Shown here: piece after piece, positions 44,525-54,504 of the stretch | How the letters are laid out: each line of letters begins with the position of its first letter | How positions within the stretch are numbered: position 1 is the first letter of the stretch | DNA from: Eutreptiella sp. 'Long Island Sound 2002' | Lineage: Eukaryota; Euglenozoa; Euglenophyceae; Eutreptiales; Eutreptiaceae | Direction of reading: 5' to 3' | Assembly: GCA_964036045.1 (NCBI GenBank) | Contig: OZ038384.1 | Location: 38,666,844 to 38,730,843, forward strand | DNA: 64,000 nucleotides | Translations under genes and position numbers: made by a program | Notes under the pieces: generated by a model | The model's input: the letters and a program-made list of their open reading frames with translations, nothing else | Database searches by the model: none | What the model was told of the DNA's origin: nothing

Positions 44525-45472
44525 CTACAGACGAACTGACCCAAAGCTCTGCACAAGGTGCAGCCCCCCGCACAACGCACTCCACTTGTTTGCCGTCTCA
44601 ACCTTTGCCCTGGTAATGCTTGCGGGTGTCAGATCTGGCAATCGGGATACAACGTCAGCAGGCATGCGCGCAGTATCAACCCAGACAACATTCAAGACCA
44701 TGCCCGTGTGCCACAACAAGTTCCAAAGAGCACGAAGTATCTTCACTTGCGTACATGCTCTCGTCGACGCCCTCACATTGGACGCATTGTAGCAGGCCGC
44801 CGTATTGTCCACAAACAAGGAGACCCTGTGCCACTTCTGCGTTACCGCAAACCTACAGGCATGTAGGACACCGATGAGCTCTACCTGTTGTTGGTTCTTG
44901 GCTGGGACCTTTCGCGTTCGTATGACTCCATTTCGTCCAGAGATACCCAGGCGGTACCCTCTAGTAGCTTCCGCTGCATCCACCGACAGGAATGGTGCAA
45001 ATCCAAAGTGCCCAGGCATGGGGTCAACCGTGGCTGGTAGATATGAGATTGCCAGCGCATCGAACAGCGCCGATATCAGGGCCAGGCTCGGGCGGTGCTG
45101 AAAGCGATGATGTCCCCATTGGAACCGATGCCAGCCTTGTAGGAATAGGGTGACCACCTTTCGTGGTCCAAACGCCCATTGCATTTTTCCCGTGACCCGT
45201 TCCGCCACCTTTGGGGATATAGGCGAGCAGGCCGTTTTTATGGCAATCCCCAAGCACTTGGTGAGCATCTTGTCGGTGTTTTGCACCTCCCCCTTAGCCA
45301 CGTCGAACACTTTTCCCAGCCACAGGACATTCTGATGTGGCTTGAGGCAAGATTTGGTAGAGATACGCAGACCCTTCGCCGTCAAGAATGCCGCCAGTTG
45401 TGGACCCAGACTGTCCATACACTCCTTGTCACGTGACAAGATCAGGACATCATCGGAATTGTGGAAACGATG
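44525..45472 (-). pseudogene. YR element RT (3' part) and RNase H
   Basis: Sequence resumes right after the left target duplication as HRFHNSDDVLILSRD (RT motif C, with NSDD where YxDD is usual). It continues through GLRISTKSCL and NVLWLGKVFD (motifs D/E). RNase H follows, with FLSVDAAEATRGYRLG, VELIGVLHA, VSLFVDNTAACYN and VWVDTARMPADVVSRL, the last being typical of DIRS-class RNase H. It ends in TAG at 44525. The RT fingers and the rest of the palm lie 9 kb away at 54500-55249; the two parts are in the same frame when the insertion is ignored. Confidence 0.88.
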
Positions 45473-45477
45473 GATGT
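45473..45477. repeat. 5-bp target duplication, left copy
   Basis: GATGT, matched at 54500-54504. The two copies flank the foldback element. With one copy and the element removed (9,027 bp, divisible by 3), the RT frame reads through as LDI followed by HRFHNSDD. Confidence 0.75.
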
Positions 45478-45670
45478 ACCTGCGGCTCACTGGTGGCTAA
45501 GTGGAAATGTGAAGTTGGGGCTCATTTGGGGCTCAGTTGTGCATTGTGATGTCTTTGTGCTTGTTTGTTGTGCGTTCTGCATGCTAGGTAATGTGCATTT
45601 AATGTTTTAAGAAGTTTTAGATACTCACTTGGTCAAGGTTCAAGGGGGGGGGGGTACTTTTTTTGGCGAC

Positions 45671-45823
45671 GGCTCAGTTGACTGAGCGCCCGACTGAGCC
45701 GTCACAGAGCCGTCACTGAGCCGGCTCACTGAGCGCTCACTGAGCGCGCCAAATGGCTCAGTGAGCTCTCAGTGAGCGCTCACTGAGAGCTAATTGGGGG
45801 CTCACTCAGGGCTCACTCAGGAG
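45671..45823. repeat. GCTCACTGAGC palindrome array, outer left
   Basis: Tandem GCTCACTGAGC-type units, each a small inverted repeat (GCTCA-C-TGAGC). The mirror copy is at 54141-54299. Confidence 0.85.
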
Positions 45824-47399
45824 TTTCTCCCCCTTTCCGCCCTCTCTTCCCACCCTTGGTGGCCCACACTTCACCCTTTTCACACCAACATTGGTCCGCA
45901 GTTCTCACCACGTCTTTTCTCCAAGAACTTGAGCGTGCATGCACACATACATACTTACATACATGTACCCGTGGCGACAAACACACAAACATCCAAACAC
46001 ACACACTTCGTCAGGGACACAAATATCCAAACACATACACACACATACACCATACACACGTCCACACGCACATGCACATGCACAAATTGATAACCACATT
46101 CATTCGTGTGTGCAATTATCTTGCGTGTACATAAACACATGGCCACATTGAACCATGTGAAGTGAAGGGCTAGGCAGAGATGGTTACGGTGTTGGGGTTC
46201 GGAGATATGAACCTAACCATTTGCAAGGGTGTTCCTTGTTGCCTCATGACAATGGCACCCACCCACCCCACCACACACGGGCGCGCGCGCCATGAAGCAC
46301 AAATAGGGCACAGAGGATATTGCTCGCTTTTGTGAGGTTCATCACACAACCATCTTGACCTACACCATGACACAGCCATTCCCCTCCCTCCTTATCCCCT
46401 CCCGTCCCCTTTTGCCATGCCTGATCCCCCCGCTTACCCCATGCCAAGCCCTTCTCTTATCTTGCCTGTCGCGTCCCCTTGCCCTGCCCTTGCCATGCCT
46501 TCCCTATTTGCTGGCCATGGCATCGAGTGCATGATGGTGGCGGCAATGACGATGACCTTTGCAGGTATGTTGTGCTATTGTTTGTGTTTGTGGGTGTGTG
46601 CTTGTGCCCATGCGCATGTGCACAAGTGTGGATGGTTTGTTCGTTCTTGGTTTCTCTCATTTAGTGTGTTTGTATGTATGTTTGTGTGTGAGTCGGGGGG
46701 GGGGCTTGCTTGGATTGATGCGTGGGTGAAGGTGTCCTTGTGCGTCACTGTGAGTGTGTGACTGCATTCTTTGGTTTCTGGTTGTCTAGGTTTGTGTGCG
46801 TATGTGGATTCGTGACTGTGTGTACGCGCAGGTGTGTGTGTGTGTGTGTGCCAATGTGTGTGTGTGTGTGTGTGTTGCAGCTTTTGCAGCTGTTGTTTTG
46901 GATGCGGTTGTTGGTTTTGGTGTTGTGTGGCATAGGCTTTGATTGTGTGCGCATAACATTGTGTTTGTGGCTGCAGATGCAGGTATGGTTGTGTTTGTGG
47001 TTGTGGCTAGGTTCTGGGCTTGCGTGAGGTTGTTGCCATGGCTGTTGTGGTAGCTGTCGTTCTTGGTGTGGTTATGGTAGTGGCTGTGGTTGCGGCTTTG
47101 GTTGTGGGTGTGGGTGTGGGTGTGGGTGTGGGTGTGGGTGTGGGTGTGGGTGTGGGTGTGGGTGTGGGTGTGGGTGTGTGTCTGCAAGCTGCGTTGTGTG
47201 TGGATTTGGTTGTGCTTGTGTCAGTGTGTGTGGCCCTGGCTGTGGCGAAGGCTGCAGTTGCAGCTTTCACTGTGGCTGCAGCTGTTCTTTGGGTTCTGGC
47301 TGTAGCATTGGGGGGGGGGGGGGGATGCGCGGTAAAGGACTGCAAAGAGGGGGGCTCAAATCACCATCCACCCCCTCACAAAAAAGACCGCACCAAGTT

Positions 47400-47770
47400 T
47401 ACAGTGACAGTGTACAGTGACAGTGTACAATGACAGTGTACAGTGAGAGCATACAGTGAGTGTAGAGTGACAGTGTAGAGTGCTAGTATAGAGACTTGGG
47501 CGTTGTGGCGGACGTACTGTGTGTGGGGATACATTCTATGAGACCTTGGGGAGTACAGTGTACAGAGTACAGTGTACAGTGTACAGTGTACAGTGACAAT
47601 GTACAGTGATAGTGTATAGTGACAGTGTGCAGTGGCAGTGTGCAGTGTGCAGTGACAGCGTACAGTGCCAGAGTACAGTGTACCATGTACAGTGACAGTA
47701 GACAGTGACACCATTGACAGCCTACATGGATAGTGTACAGTGACAGTGTACATGTACAGCGTACAGTGAC
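47400..47770. repeat. ACAGTG/GTACAGT satellite, left arm
   Basis: Interrupted tandem ACAGTGTACAGTGAC units. The mirror copy is at about 52230-52620. Confidence 0.85.
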
Positions 47771-47778
47771 AGTGAACC

Positions 47779-47925
47779 ATGAGTGAGCCCTCACTGAGCG
47801 CTCACTGAGCCATTTGGCGCGCTCAGTGAGCGCTCACTGCATTTGGCGTGCTCACTGAGCGCTCAGTGGGCGCGCCAAATGGCTCGATGAGCGCTCAGTG
47901 AGGGCTCACTCATGGTTCACTGTCA
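47779..47925. repeat. Inner GAGC palindrome, left arm
   Basis: A local perfect-looking palindrome centred near 47850: ATGAGTGAGCCCTCACTGAG on one side and its reverse complement on the other, with GGCGCGC/GCGCGCC cores. The mirror structure is at 52045-52240. Confidence 0.8.
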
Positions 47926-47929
47926 CTGT

Positions 47930-48515
47930 ACACTGTCATTGTACACTATGTATTGCACACTGCACACTGCACACTGTGTAGTGCACACTGCACACTGCAT
48001 ACTGCGTATTGCACACTGCACACTGCACAATGTGTGTTACAAATTGCACACTGCACACTGTAATGCACACTGCACATGTAATGCACACTGCACACCCTGT
48101 AATGCACATTGCGCACTGTGTATTGCACGCTGCACATTGCACAGTGCACCGTGTGCACTGTGCAGTGTGCAATGCCCAGTGTGCACTGTGCAGTGTGCAA
48201 TACACAGTGTGCAGTGTGCATTACGCAGTGTGTAGTGCGCAGTGTACAGTGCGCACTGCACACTGTGTGCTGCACACTCCACACTGCACACCGTAATGCA
48301 CACTGCACACTATGTATTGCACACTGCACACTGTAATGCACACTGCACACTGTGTCATGCCCACTGCAAACTGTGCCTTACAAACTGCACACTTCACGTT
48401 GTCATGCACACTGCACACTGTGTATTGCACACTGCACACTGCACACCGTGTGTTACAAATTGCACACTGCACACTGCAATGCACACTGCACACGGTGTAT
48501 TGCACACTGCACGGG
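47930..48515. repeat. CACACTGCA satellite, left arm
   Basis: Short units (GCACACTGCACACTGTGTAT, TGCACACTGTAATGCACACT) repeated with variation. The mirror region is 51235-52040. Confidence 0.9.
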
Positions 48516-48534
48516 CATTTGGTGAAACCTAGTA

Positions 48535-48770
48535 TGCACGTAGCAAAACCTAGTAAAATGTAGCAAAACCTAGTAAAATGTAGCAAAACCTAGTAAAAAG
48601 ATTTTTTTTTAAAAAAAAATTTTTTAAAAAAATTTTTTTAAAAAAAAATGTTTTTACTAGGTAAAAAAAGCAAAAATTTTAAAAAAAATTTTAAATTTTT
48701 TTTTTCTACTAGGTAAAAAAAGCAAAAAATTTAAAAAAATTTCCCTTACTAGGTTACTAGGTAGTGACAA
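48535..48770. repeat. CCTAGTAAAA hairpin cluster, left
   Basis: CCTAGTAAAA repeats on one side and TTTTACTAGG repeats on the other surround long A and T runs, so the region can fold into AT-rich hairpins. It separates the left arm from the central gene module. A G run of 12 follows near 48810. Confidence 0.8.
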
Positions 48771-49015
48771 ATTTGGACTTGAATTTGAACAAAAAAAACC
48801 AAGTTTATGGGGGGGGGGGGGTCAACGGTAGGTGGTATTTATGTTTAAGGGCATGGTGCCCCCTGGTCTATTCCAGGCCACTTGTGTAAGTGGCGCCCCA
48901 CCCGGGCCAAACCGTGTATTGCAAGGTCAGCAAAAATAAAATGAGGCTCAAGAAAAGAAGGAGCTTTTATATGATAAATATATATATACATATATGAGGT
49001 GCACACACGCGTGCT

Positions 49016-50089
49016 TTATATGAAGTCGCAAAACACGCGCTTGTAGATGAGGTCCGACTTCTTGTCTTTGTAGGTGGGTTGTGCAGAGGGAGGGTTGTGC
49101 TTGCACATGTTACGAATCACGCCCGTGGTCTTTTCTTCCAACTCTTTGATTAGATTTTTGTCATACTCCAATCTCCCAGAGCCATCTTTGGGGTAATGCT
49201 CTGGAACAAAAAATTCTTCACCAGGGATCACCACCTTTGGACGGACCTCATCTACAGAAGGCGGCTTGTCAACCACAAGCCGGTCACCCAAGGCGAATGC
49301 CAACACAATGCATGCCAGTGTGGCAGTAAATTGCAAATTCCATTTGCGCAATGCCACACATATCTCCGTGGAACAGAAACCGGAAGCATGCAGGGCACAC
49401 TGATAAACTCCACATTCAGGGCACGTGATGTGGGCTGTGTCGTCGCAAAAAAAGCACGACGAACGGCTGGGTGAACAATAGGGCGTAGCATACATCCGTG
49501 CCAAGGTGCAACTGGGTGTGGTCTCAATAGGGGGGGCAGGCGGAGAACTGCGATAGTGCAAAGCTGCCTGTGCAATCTCACGCCACAACCACAATATGTC
49601 TTGTGGAAGTTGGATGCTACCGTTGACAACACGCCTAGACAAAAGGCAATGTAGCATCATAAGGCAGGCAGGATGGCAGCTCACACCGTCGTCCTGATGT
49701 AGGAAGGTGGAGCAGAGGGGGGCTATAGCAAAAGCTACACTGCCGAACTCACCCAAAAACTTGTCCCACCTCTTCAGCGCCCTTGCCTTAATGCCTTCTT
49801 GTTCGGCAATGAGGTTCACTATTGCCAACTCCTCGGTGTTTGCACCCGCTATGTACGGCTTGTAACACAGCGGATCAAACACGAGGCACAAGAAAGTACA
49901 TGTTGGGGAAACCAAAAACAAGCGCAGCACCCAATGTGCATTGCGCTTATTACAAATCTGCGCCACGAGCAAGGGGGGCGCAAAGATCATATCAATGGAC
50001 GCCGCGTTCAAAGTACGCCGCGCCCATGACTCAGCCAACACCTCCCTACGACCCAACGGTAAAGCCGACACATTCCACAATTTACCCAT
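49016..50089 (-). CDS. Ulp1-like (C48) cysteine protease with Cys/His segment
   Basis: 357 aa, ATG at 50089, TAA at 49016. Ulp1-family proteases cleave SUMO-like or polyprotein substrates using a His-Asp-Gln-Cys tetrad. Here these are NAHWVLRL (His52), VFDPL (Asp72) and LHQDDGVSCHP (Gln132 and Cys138, with the usual six-residue spacing). The part before His52 is shorter than in typical domains, so an upstream exon may be missing. Residues 212-239 form a Cys/His zinc-binding pattern (C-x2-C-x7-C-x2-C-x4-C-x2-H-x4-C: CFFC, CPECGVYQCALH, FC) that resembles C-terminal fingers of some transposases. A hydrophobic stretch near 253-270 (TATLACIVLAFALG) might be membrane-associated. The C terminus is charged. 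Ulp1-like proteases are known in several eukaryotic DNA transposons. This is the only credible gene in the foldback element. AT-rich sequence follows its stop. Confidence 0.8.
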   Translation of the reverse strand: MGKLWNVSALPLGRREVLAESWARRTLNAASIDMIFAPPLLVAQICNKRNAHWVLRLFLVSPTCTFLCLVFDPLCYKPYIAGANTEELAIVNLIAEQEGIKARALKRWDKFLGEFGSVAFAIAPLCSTFLHQDDGVSCHPACLMMLHCLLSRRVVNGSIQLPQDILWLWREIAQAALHYRSSPPAPPIETTPSCTLARMYATPYCSPSRSSCFFCDDTAHITCPECGVYQCALHASGFCSTEICVALRKWNLQFTATLACIVLAFALGDRLVVDKPPSVDEVRPKVVIPGEEFFVPEHYPKDGSGRLEYDKNLIKELEEKTTGVIRNMCKHNPPSAQPTYKDKKSDLIYKRVFCDFI

Positions 50090-50304
50090 GAATGATGAGT
50101 AAGCTCCTTCATCAGATCAATGGTAAAGTGTCACAAACAACCAAGCAATAAAAGTACACTGCATGCGTATTATAAGGGTGTCATCCGTGCCCACGGGACT
50201 CATTGTCGCCGATTTCTTCGTGCCTGCCTCAGTGCCTTCCGCAGAGCTTTGCTTGGAGGACATTGTTGCAAACACGAAGGGCAAAAGGAAAAAGGGGAGG
50301 CCCG

Positions 50305-50390
50305 GTAACCTAGTAAAAAAAAAACTTTTGTTTTCACTAGGTTCTAAAACCTAGTAAAAACAAAAACTTTTTTTTTACTAGGTTCCGAAA
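50305..50390. repeat. CCTAGTAAAA hairpins, right of the protease gene
   Basis: Two inverted CCTAGTAAAA/TTTTACTAGG pairs with A/T-rich loops lie between the gene module and the 85-bp minisatellite. Confidence 0.8.
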
Positions 50391-50392
50391 CC

Positions 50393-51050
50393 CCCACCGC
50401 TGCAGAGCGGGGAGCAAAATCAGAAGTGGCCCACAAGTGGGCAAAGTGGCTACCTCACCCCTGTCGTATCGGGGAGCCCCACCGCTGCAGAGCGGGGGGC
50501 AAAATCAGAAGTGGCCCACAAGTGGGCAAAGTCGCTACCTCACCCCTGCCGTATCGGGGAGCCCCACCGCTGCAGAGCGGGGGGCAAAATCAGAAGTGGC
50601 CCACAAGTGGGCGAAGTGGCTACCTCACCCCTGCCGTATCGGGGAGCCCCACTGCTTCAGAGCGGGGGGCAAAATCAGAAGTGGCCCACAAGTGGGCAAA
50701 GTGGCTACCTCACCCCTGCCGTATCGGGGATCCCCACCGCTGCAGAGCGGGGGGCAGAATCAGAAGTGGCCCACAAGTGGGCAAATTGGCTACCTCACCC
50801 CTGCCGTATCGGGGATCCCCTCCGCTTCAGAGCGGGGGGCAAAATCAGAAGTGGCCCACAAGTGGGCAAAGTGGCTACCTCACCTCTGCCGTATTGGGGA
50901 TCCCCTCCGTTGCAGAGCGGGGGGCAAAATCAGAAGTGGCCCACAAGTGGGCAAAGTGGCTACCTCACCCCTGCCGTATCGGGGAGCCCCTCCGTTGCAG
51001 AGCGGGGGGCAAAATCAGAAGTGGCCCACAAGTGGGCAAGGTGGCTACCC
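50393..51050. repeat. 85-bp minisatellite, 7.7 copies
   Basis: Each unit contains CTGCAGAGCGGGG, AAAATCAGAAGTGGCCCACA, AGTGGGCAAAGTGGCTACCT and CACCCCTGCCGTATCGGGGA. Because 85 is not a multiple of 3 and no unit contains a plus-strand stop, all three plus-strand frames are open for about 200 codons. These frames are not evidence of a gene. Confidence 0.95.
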
Positions 51051-51052
51051 AG

Positions 51053-51228
51053 TAACCTAGTAATAAAAAAAATTTTTGTTTTAACTAGGTTCTGAAACCT
51101 AGTAAAAACAAAAACTTTTTTTTTTACTAGGTTCCCAATACCTAGTAAAAAAACGTGTTACCTAGTAAACTGTTACCTAGTAAAAAAAAAACTTTTGAAA
51201 AAAAAATTTTTTACTAGGTTTCACTACA
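51053..51228. repeat. CCTAGTAAAA hairpins, right of the minisatellite
   Basis: Several inverted CCTAGTAAAA/TTTTACTAGG pairs with A and T runs precede the right arm, echoing 48535-48770 and 50305-50390. Confidence 0.8.
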
Positions 51229-51229
51229 G

Positions 51230-54200
51230 ACCTTCACTGCACACTGTACACTGTGTATTGCACAGTGCACACTGCATACTGTGTATTGCACACTGCACAC
51301 TGCACACTGTGTGTTACGAATTGCACACTGCACACTGTAATGCACACTGCACACTGTGTAATACACTCTGCACACTGTGTATTGCGCACTGCATACTGCA
51401 CACTGTGTATTGCACACTGCACACTGCACACTGTGTGTAGTGTGCACTACACAGGGTGTAGTATGCCTTGTGTGATGTAATCCACACGGCACACCGTGTA
51501 ATGCACACTGCACACTGTGTCATGCACACTACACCCTGCACCCTGTGTATTGCACATTGGGTATTGCACAGTGCACCGTGTGCAGTGTGCAATACCCAGT
51601 GTGCATTACGCAGGGTCCGGTGTGTAGTGTGCAATACACAGTGTGCAGTGTGCATTACAGTGTGCAGTGTGCAATTTGTAATGCACAGTGTGCAGTGTGC
51701 AGTGTGCAATACACAATGTGCAGTGTGCATTACAGTGTGCCGTGTGCAATACACAATGTGCAGTGTGCAATACACAGTGTGCAGTGTGCAGTGTGCAGTA
51801 CACAGTGTGCAGTGCGCAGTGTACATTGCGCACTACACACTGTGTACTGCACACTGCACAATGTGTCATGCACACTGCACACCGTACAGTGCAAGCGTTC
51901 GGGCGCTCAGTGTGTAGTGTGCAATACACAGTGTGCGGTGTGCATTACAGTGTGCAGTGTGCATTGCAGTGTGCAGTGTGCAATTTGTAACACACAGTGT
52001 GCAGTGTGCAGTGTGCAATACACAGTGTGCAGTGACAGTGTACAGTGACAGTGAACCATGAGTGAGCCCTCTCTGAGCACTCACTGAGCCATTTGGCGCG
52101 CTCACTGAGCGCTCACTGCGCCGTTTCGCGCGCTCAGTGAGCGCTCAGTGAGCGCGCCAAATGGCGCAGTGAGCGCTCACTGAGCGCGCCAAATGGCTCA
52201 GTGAGCGCTCAGTGAGGGCTCACTCATGGTTCGCTGTCACTGTACACTGTTCATGTACACTGTACACTGTACACTGTCCATGTACACTGTCAATGGTGTC
52301 ACTGTCTACTATCACTGTACATGGTACACTGTATTCTGGCACTGTACGCTGTCACTGCACACTGCACACTGTCACTATACACTGTCACTGTACATTGTCA
52401 CTGTACACTGTACACTGTACACTGTACACTGTACACTGTACTCTGTACACTGTACTCCCCAAGGTCTCATAGAATGTATCCCCACACACAGTATGTCCGC
52501 CACAACGCCCAAGTCTCTATACTAGCACTCTACACTGTCACTCTACACTCACTGTATGCTCTCACTGTACACTGTCATTGTACACTGTCACTGTACACTG
52601 TCACTGTAAACTTGGTGCGGTCTTTTTTGGGAGGGGGTGGATGGTGATTTGAGCCCCCCTCTTTGCAGTCCTTTACCCCGCACCCCCCCCCCCCCCGCAC
52701 AGCTACAGCCAGAACCCAAAGAACAGCTGCAGCCACAGTGAAAGCTGCAACTGCAGCCTTCGCCACAGCCATCGCCACACACACTGACACAACCACAACC
52801 AAATCCACATACAACGCAGCTTGCAGACACACACCCACACCCATACCCACACCCACACCCACACCCACACCCACAACCAAAGCCGCAACCACAGCCACTA
52901 CCATAACCACACCAAGAACGAGAGCTACCACAACAGCCATGGCAACAACCGTACACAAGCCCAGAACCACGGCCACAACCACAAACACAACCATACCTGC
53001 GTCTGCAGCCACAAACATAATGTTACGCGCACAAAATCAAAGCCTATGCCACACAACACCAAAACCAACAACAACATCCAAAACAATAGCTGCAACACAC
53101 ACACACACGCACACACCTGCACGTACACACATTCACGAATCCACATACACACACGAACCTAGGCAACTAGAAACCAAAGAATGCAGTCACACACTCACAA
53201 CCATTCACGCACAAAGACACCTTCACTCACGCATCGATCCATGCAACCCCCCCCCCCCCCACACACACAAGCAGACATACAAACACACTAAATGAGAGAA
53301 ACCAAGAACGAACAAACCATCTACAGTTGCACACATGCGCACATGCGCATGGGCACAACTACACACGCACGCAAGCACGCACACACACACCCACACACAT
53401 AATAGCACAACATACCTGCAAAGGTCATCTTCCTTGCCGCCACCATCACGCACGTGATGCCATGGCCAAAAAATAGGAAAGGTAGGACAAAGGGGGCGGG
53501 ACAGGCAAGAGAACAGAAGGGCTACGCACAAGGGAAGCGGGGGAACACAGCATAGCGAAAGGGGAGGGGAGTGGATAAGGAGGGAGGGGGATCAATGTGT
53601 CATGGTGTAGGTCAAGATGGTTGTATGATCAACCTCACAAAAGCGAGCAATGTCCTTTGTGCCCTACTTGTGCTTCATGGTGTGTGTGTGTGTATGGGGT
53701 GGGTGGGTGCCATTGTCATGAGGCAACAATAAACACCCTTGCAAATGGTTAGGTTCATATCCCGGAACCCCAACCCCGTAACCATCTCTCCCTAGCCCTT
53801 CACTTCACATGGTTCAATGTGGCCATGTGTTTATGTACACGCAAGATAATTGCACACACGAATGAATGTGGTTGTCAATTTGTGCATGTGCATGTGCGTG
53901 TGGACGTGTGTATGGTGTATGTGTGTGTATGTGTTTGGATATTTGTGTCCCTGACGAAGTGTGTGTGTTTGGATGTTTGTGTGTTTGTCGCCACGGGTAC
54001 ATGTATGTAAGTATGTATGTGTGCATGCACGCTCAAGTTCTTGGAGAAAAGATGTGGTGAGAACTGCGGACCAATGTTGGTGTGAAAAGGGTGAAGTGTG
54101 GGCCAGCAAGGCCGGGAAGAGAGGGCGGAAAGGGGGACAAACTCCTGAGTGAGCCCTGAGTGAGCCCCTAATTAGCTCTCGGTGAGCGCTCACTGAGCCA

Positions 54201-54499
54201 TTTGGCCCGCTCAGTGAGTGCTCAGTGAGCGCTCAGTGAGCCGGCTCAGTGACGGCTCTGTGACGGCTCAGTCGGGGTGCTCAGTCAACTGAGCCGTCGA
54301 AAAAAAGAAACCCCCCTCGGTCAAATCCTCTTGGCCTAGGGATTGGTGTCCCTTTGGGGATATTCCAAAACCCCAAGCCACCCCCGAAAGCCACAACTTT
54401 TCACATTAAACCCCTTGAAGGACACCACTTAGCCCCAAATGAGCCGTTTTAGCCCCAGCTGAGCCCCAAGTTCACATTTCCAAGTGAGCCGCAGGTACA
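51230..54499 (-). repeat. Right arm of the foldback element
   Basis: Reverse complement of the left arm in the same order. It contains a CACACTGCA satellite (51235-52040), a GAGC palindrome (52045-52240), a GTACACTGT satellite (52240-52620), a CACCCA array (52830-52880), CACA/TGTG-rich sequence and the outer GAGC array (54141-54299). Confidence 0.85.
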
Positions 54500-54504
54500 G
54501 ATGT
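54500..54504. repeat. 5-bp target duplication, right copy
   Basis: GATGT, matching 45473-45477. Confidence 0.75.

Larger units (their letters stand above)
45478..48530 (+). repeat. Left arm of the foldback element
   Basis: Colinear, in reverse complement, with 51230-54499. In order it holds the tip, a GAGC palindrome array (45671-45823), CACA-rich sequence (about 45930-46130), G/T-rich sequence with a GTGGGT array (about 47100-47175), a CAGTGTACA array (47400-47770), a second GAGC palindrome (47779-47925) and a CACACTGCA array (47930-48515). Open frames here are repeat-driven. Confidence 0.85.
45478..54499. mobile_element. 9-kb foldback element carrying a Ulp1-like gene
   Basis: The ends are inverted: TGTACCTGCGGCTCACT at the left (45475-45491) matches the reverse complement of 54483-54499. 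The arms (about 45478-48530 and 51230-54499) are inverted copies, near 90% or better identity over long stretches, except for about 100 bp just inside the tips. The arms consist of GAGC palindromes, CA/GT microsatellites, ACAGTGTAC repeats and CACACTGCA repeats. The centre has CCTAG-bounded AT-rich hairpins, one protease gene and an 85-bp minisatellite. No DDE transposase, RT or recombinase is visible, so it is probably non-autonomous or belongs to an unfamiliar class. Confidence 0.85.

Noticed and set aside
47376-48586. Numerous ORFs in both strands of the satellite arrays
   Set aside because: His/Cys/Thr repeat peptides from CACACTGCA and GTACAGT units, with no codon or domain evidence.
50426-51095. 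Three overlapping ORFs of about 200 aa
   Set aside because: They are all produced by the 85-bp minisatellite, whose unit has no forward stop and is not a multiple of 3.
45475-54499. A 17-bp terminal inverted repeat with no target duplication as the foldback boundary
   Set aside because: The perfect 17-bp match overlaps the GATGT duplication by three bases, but only the 5-bp duplication model restores the interrupted RT frame exactly.
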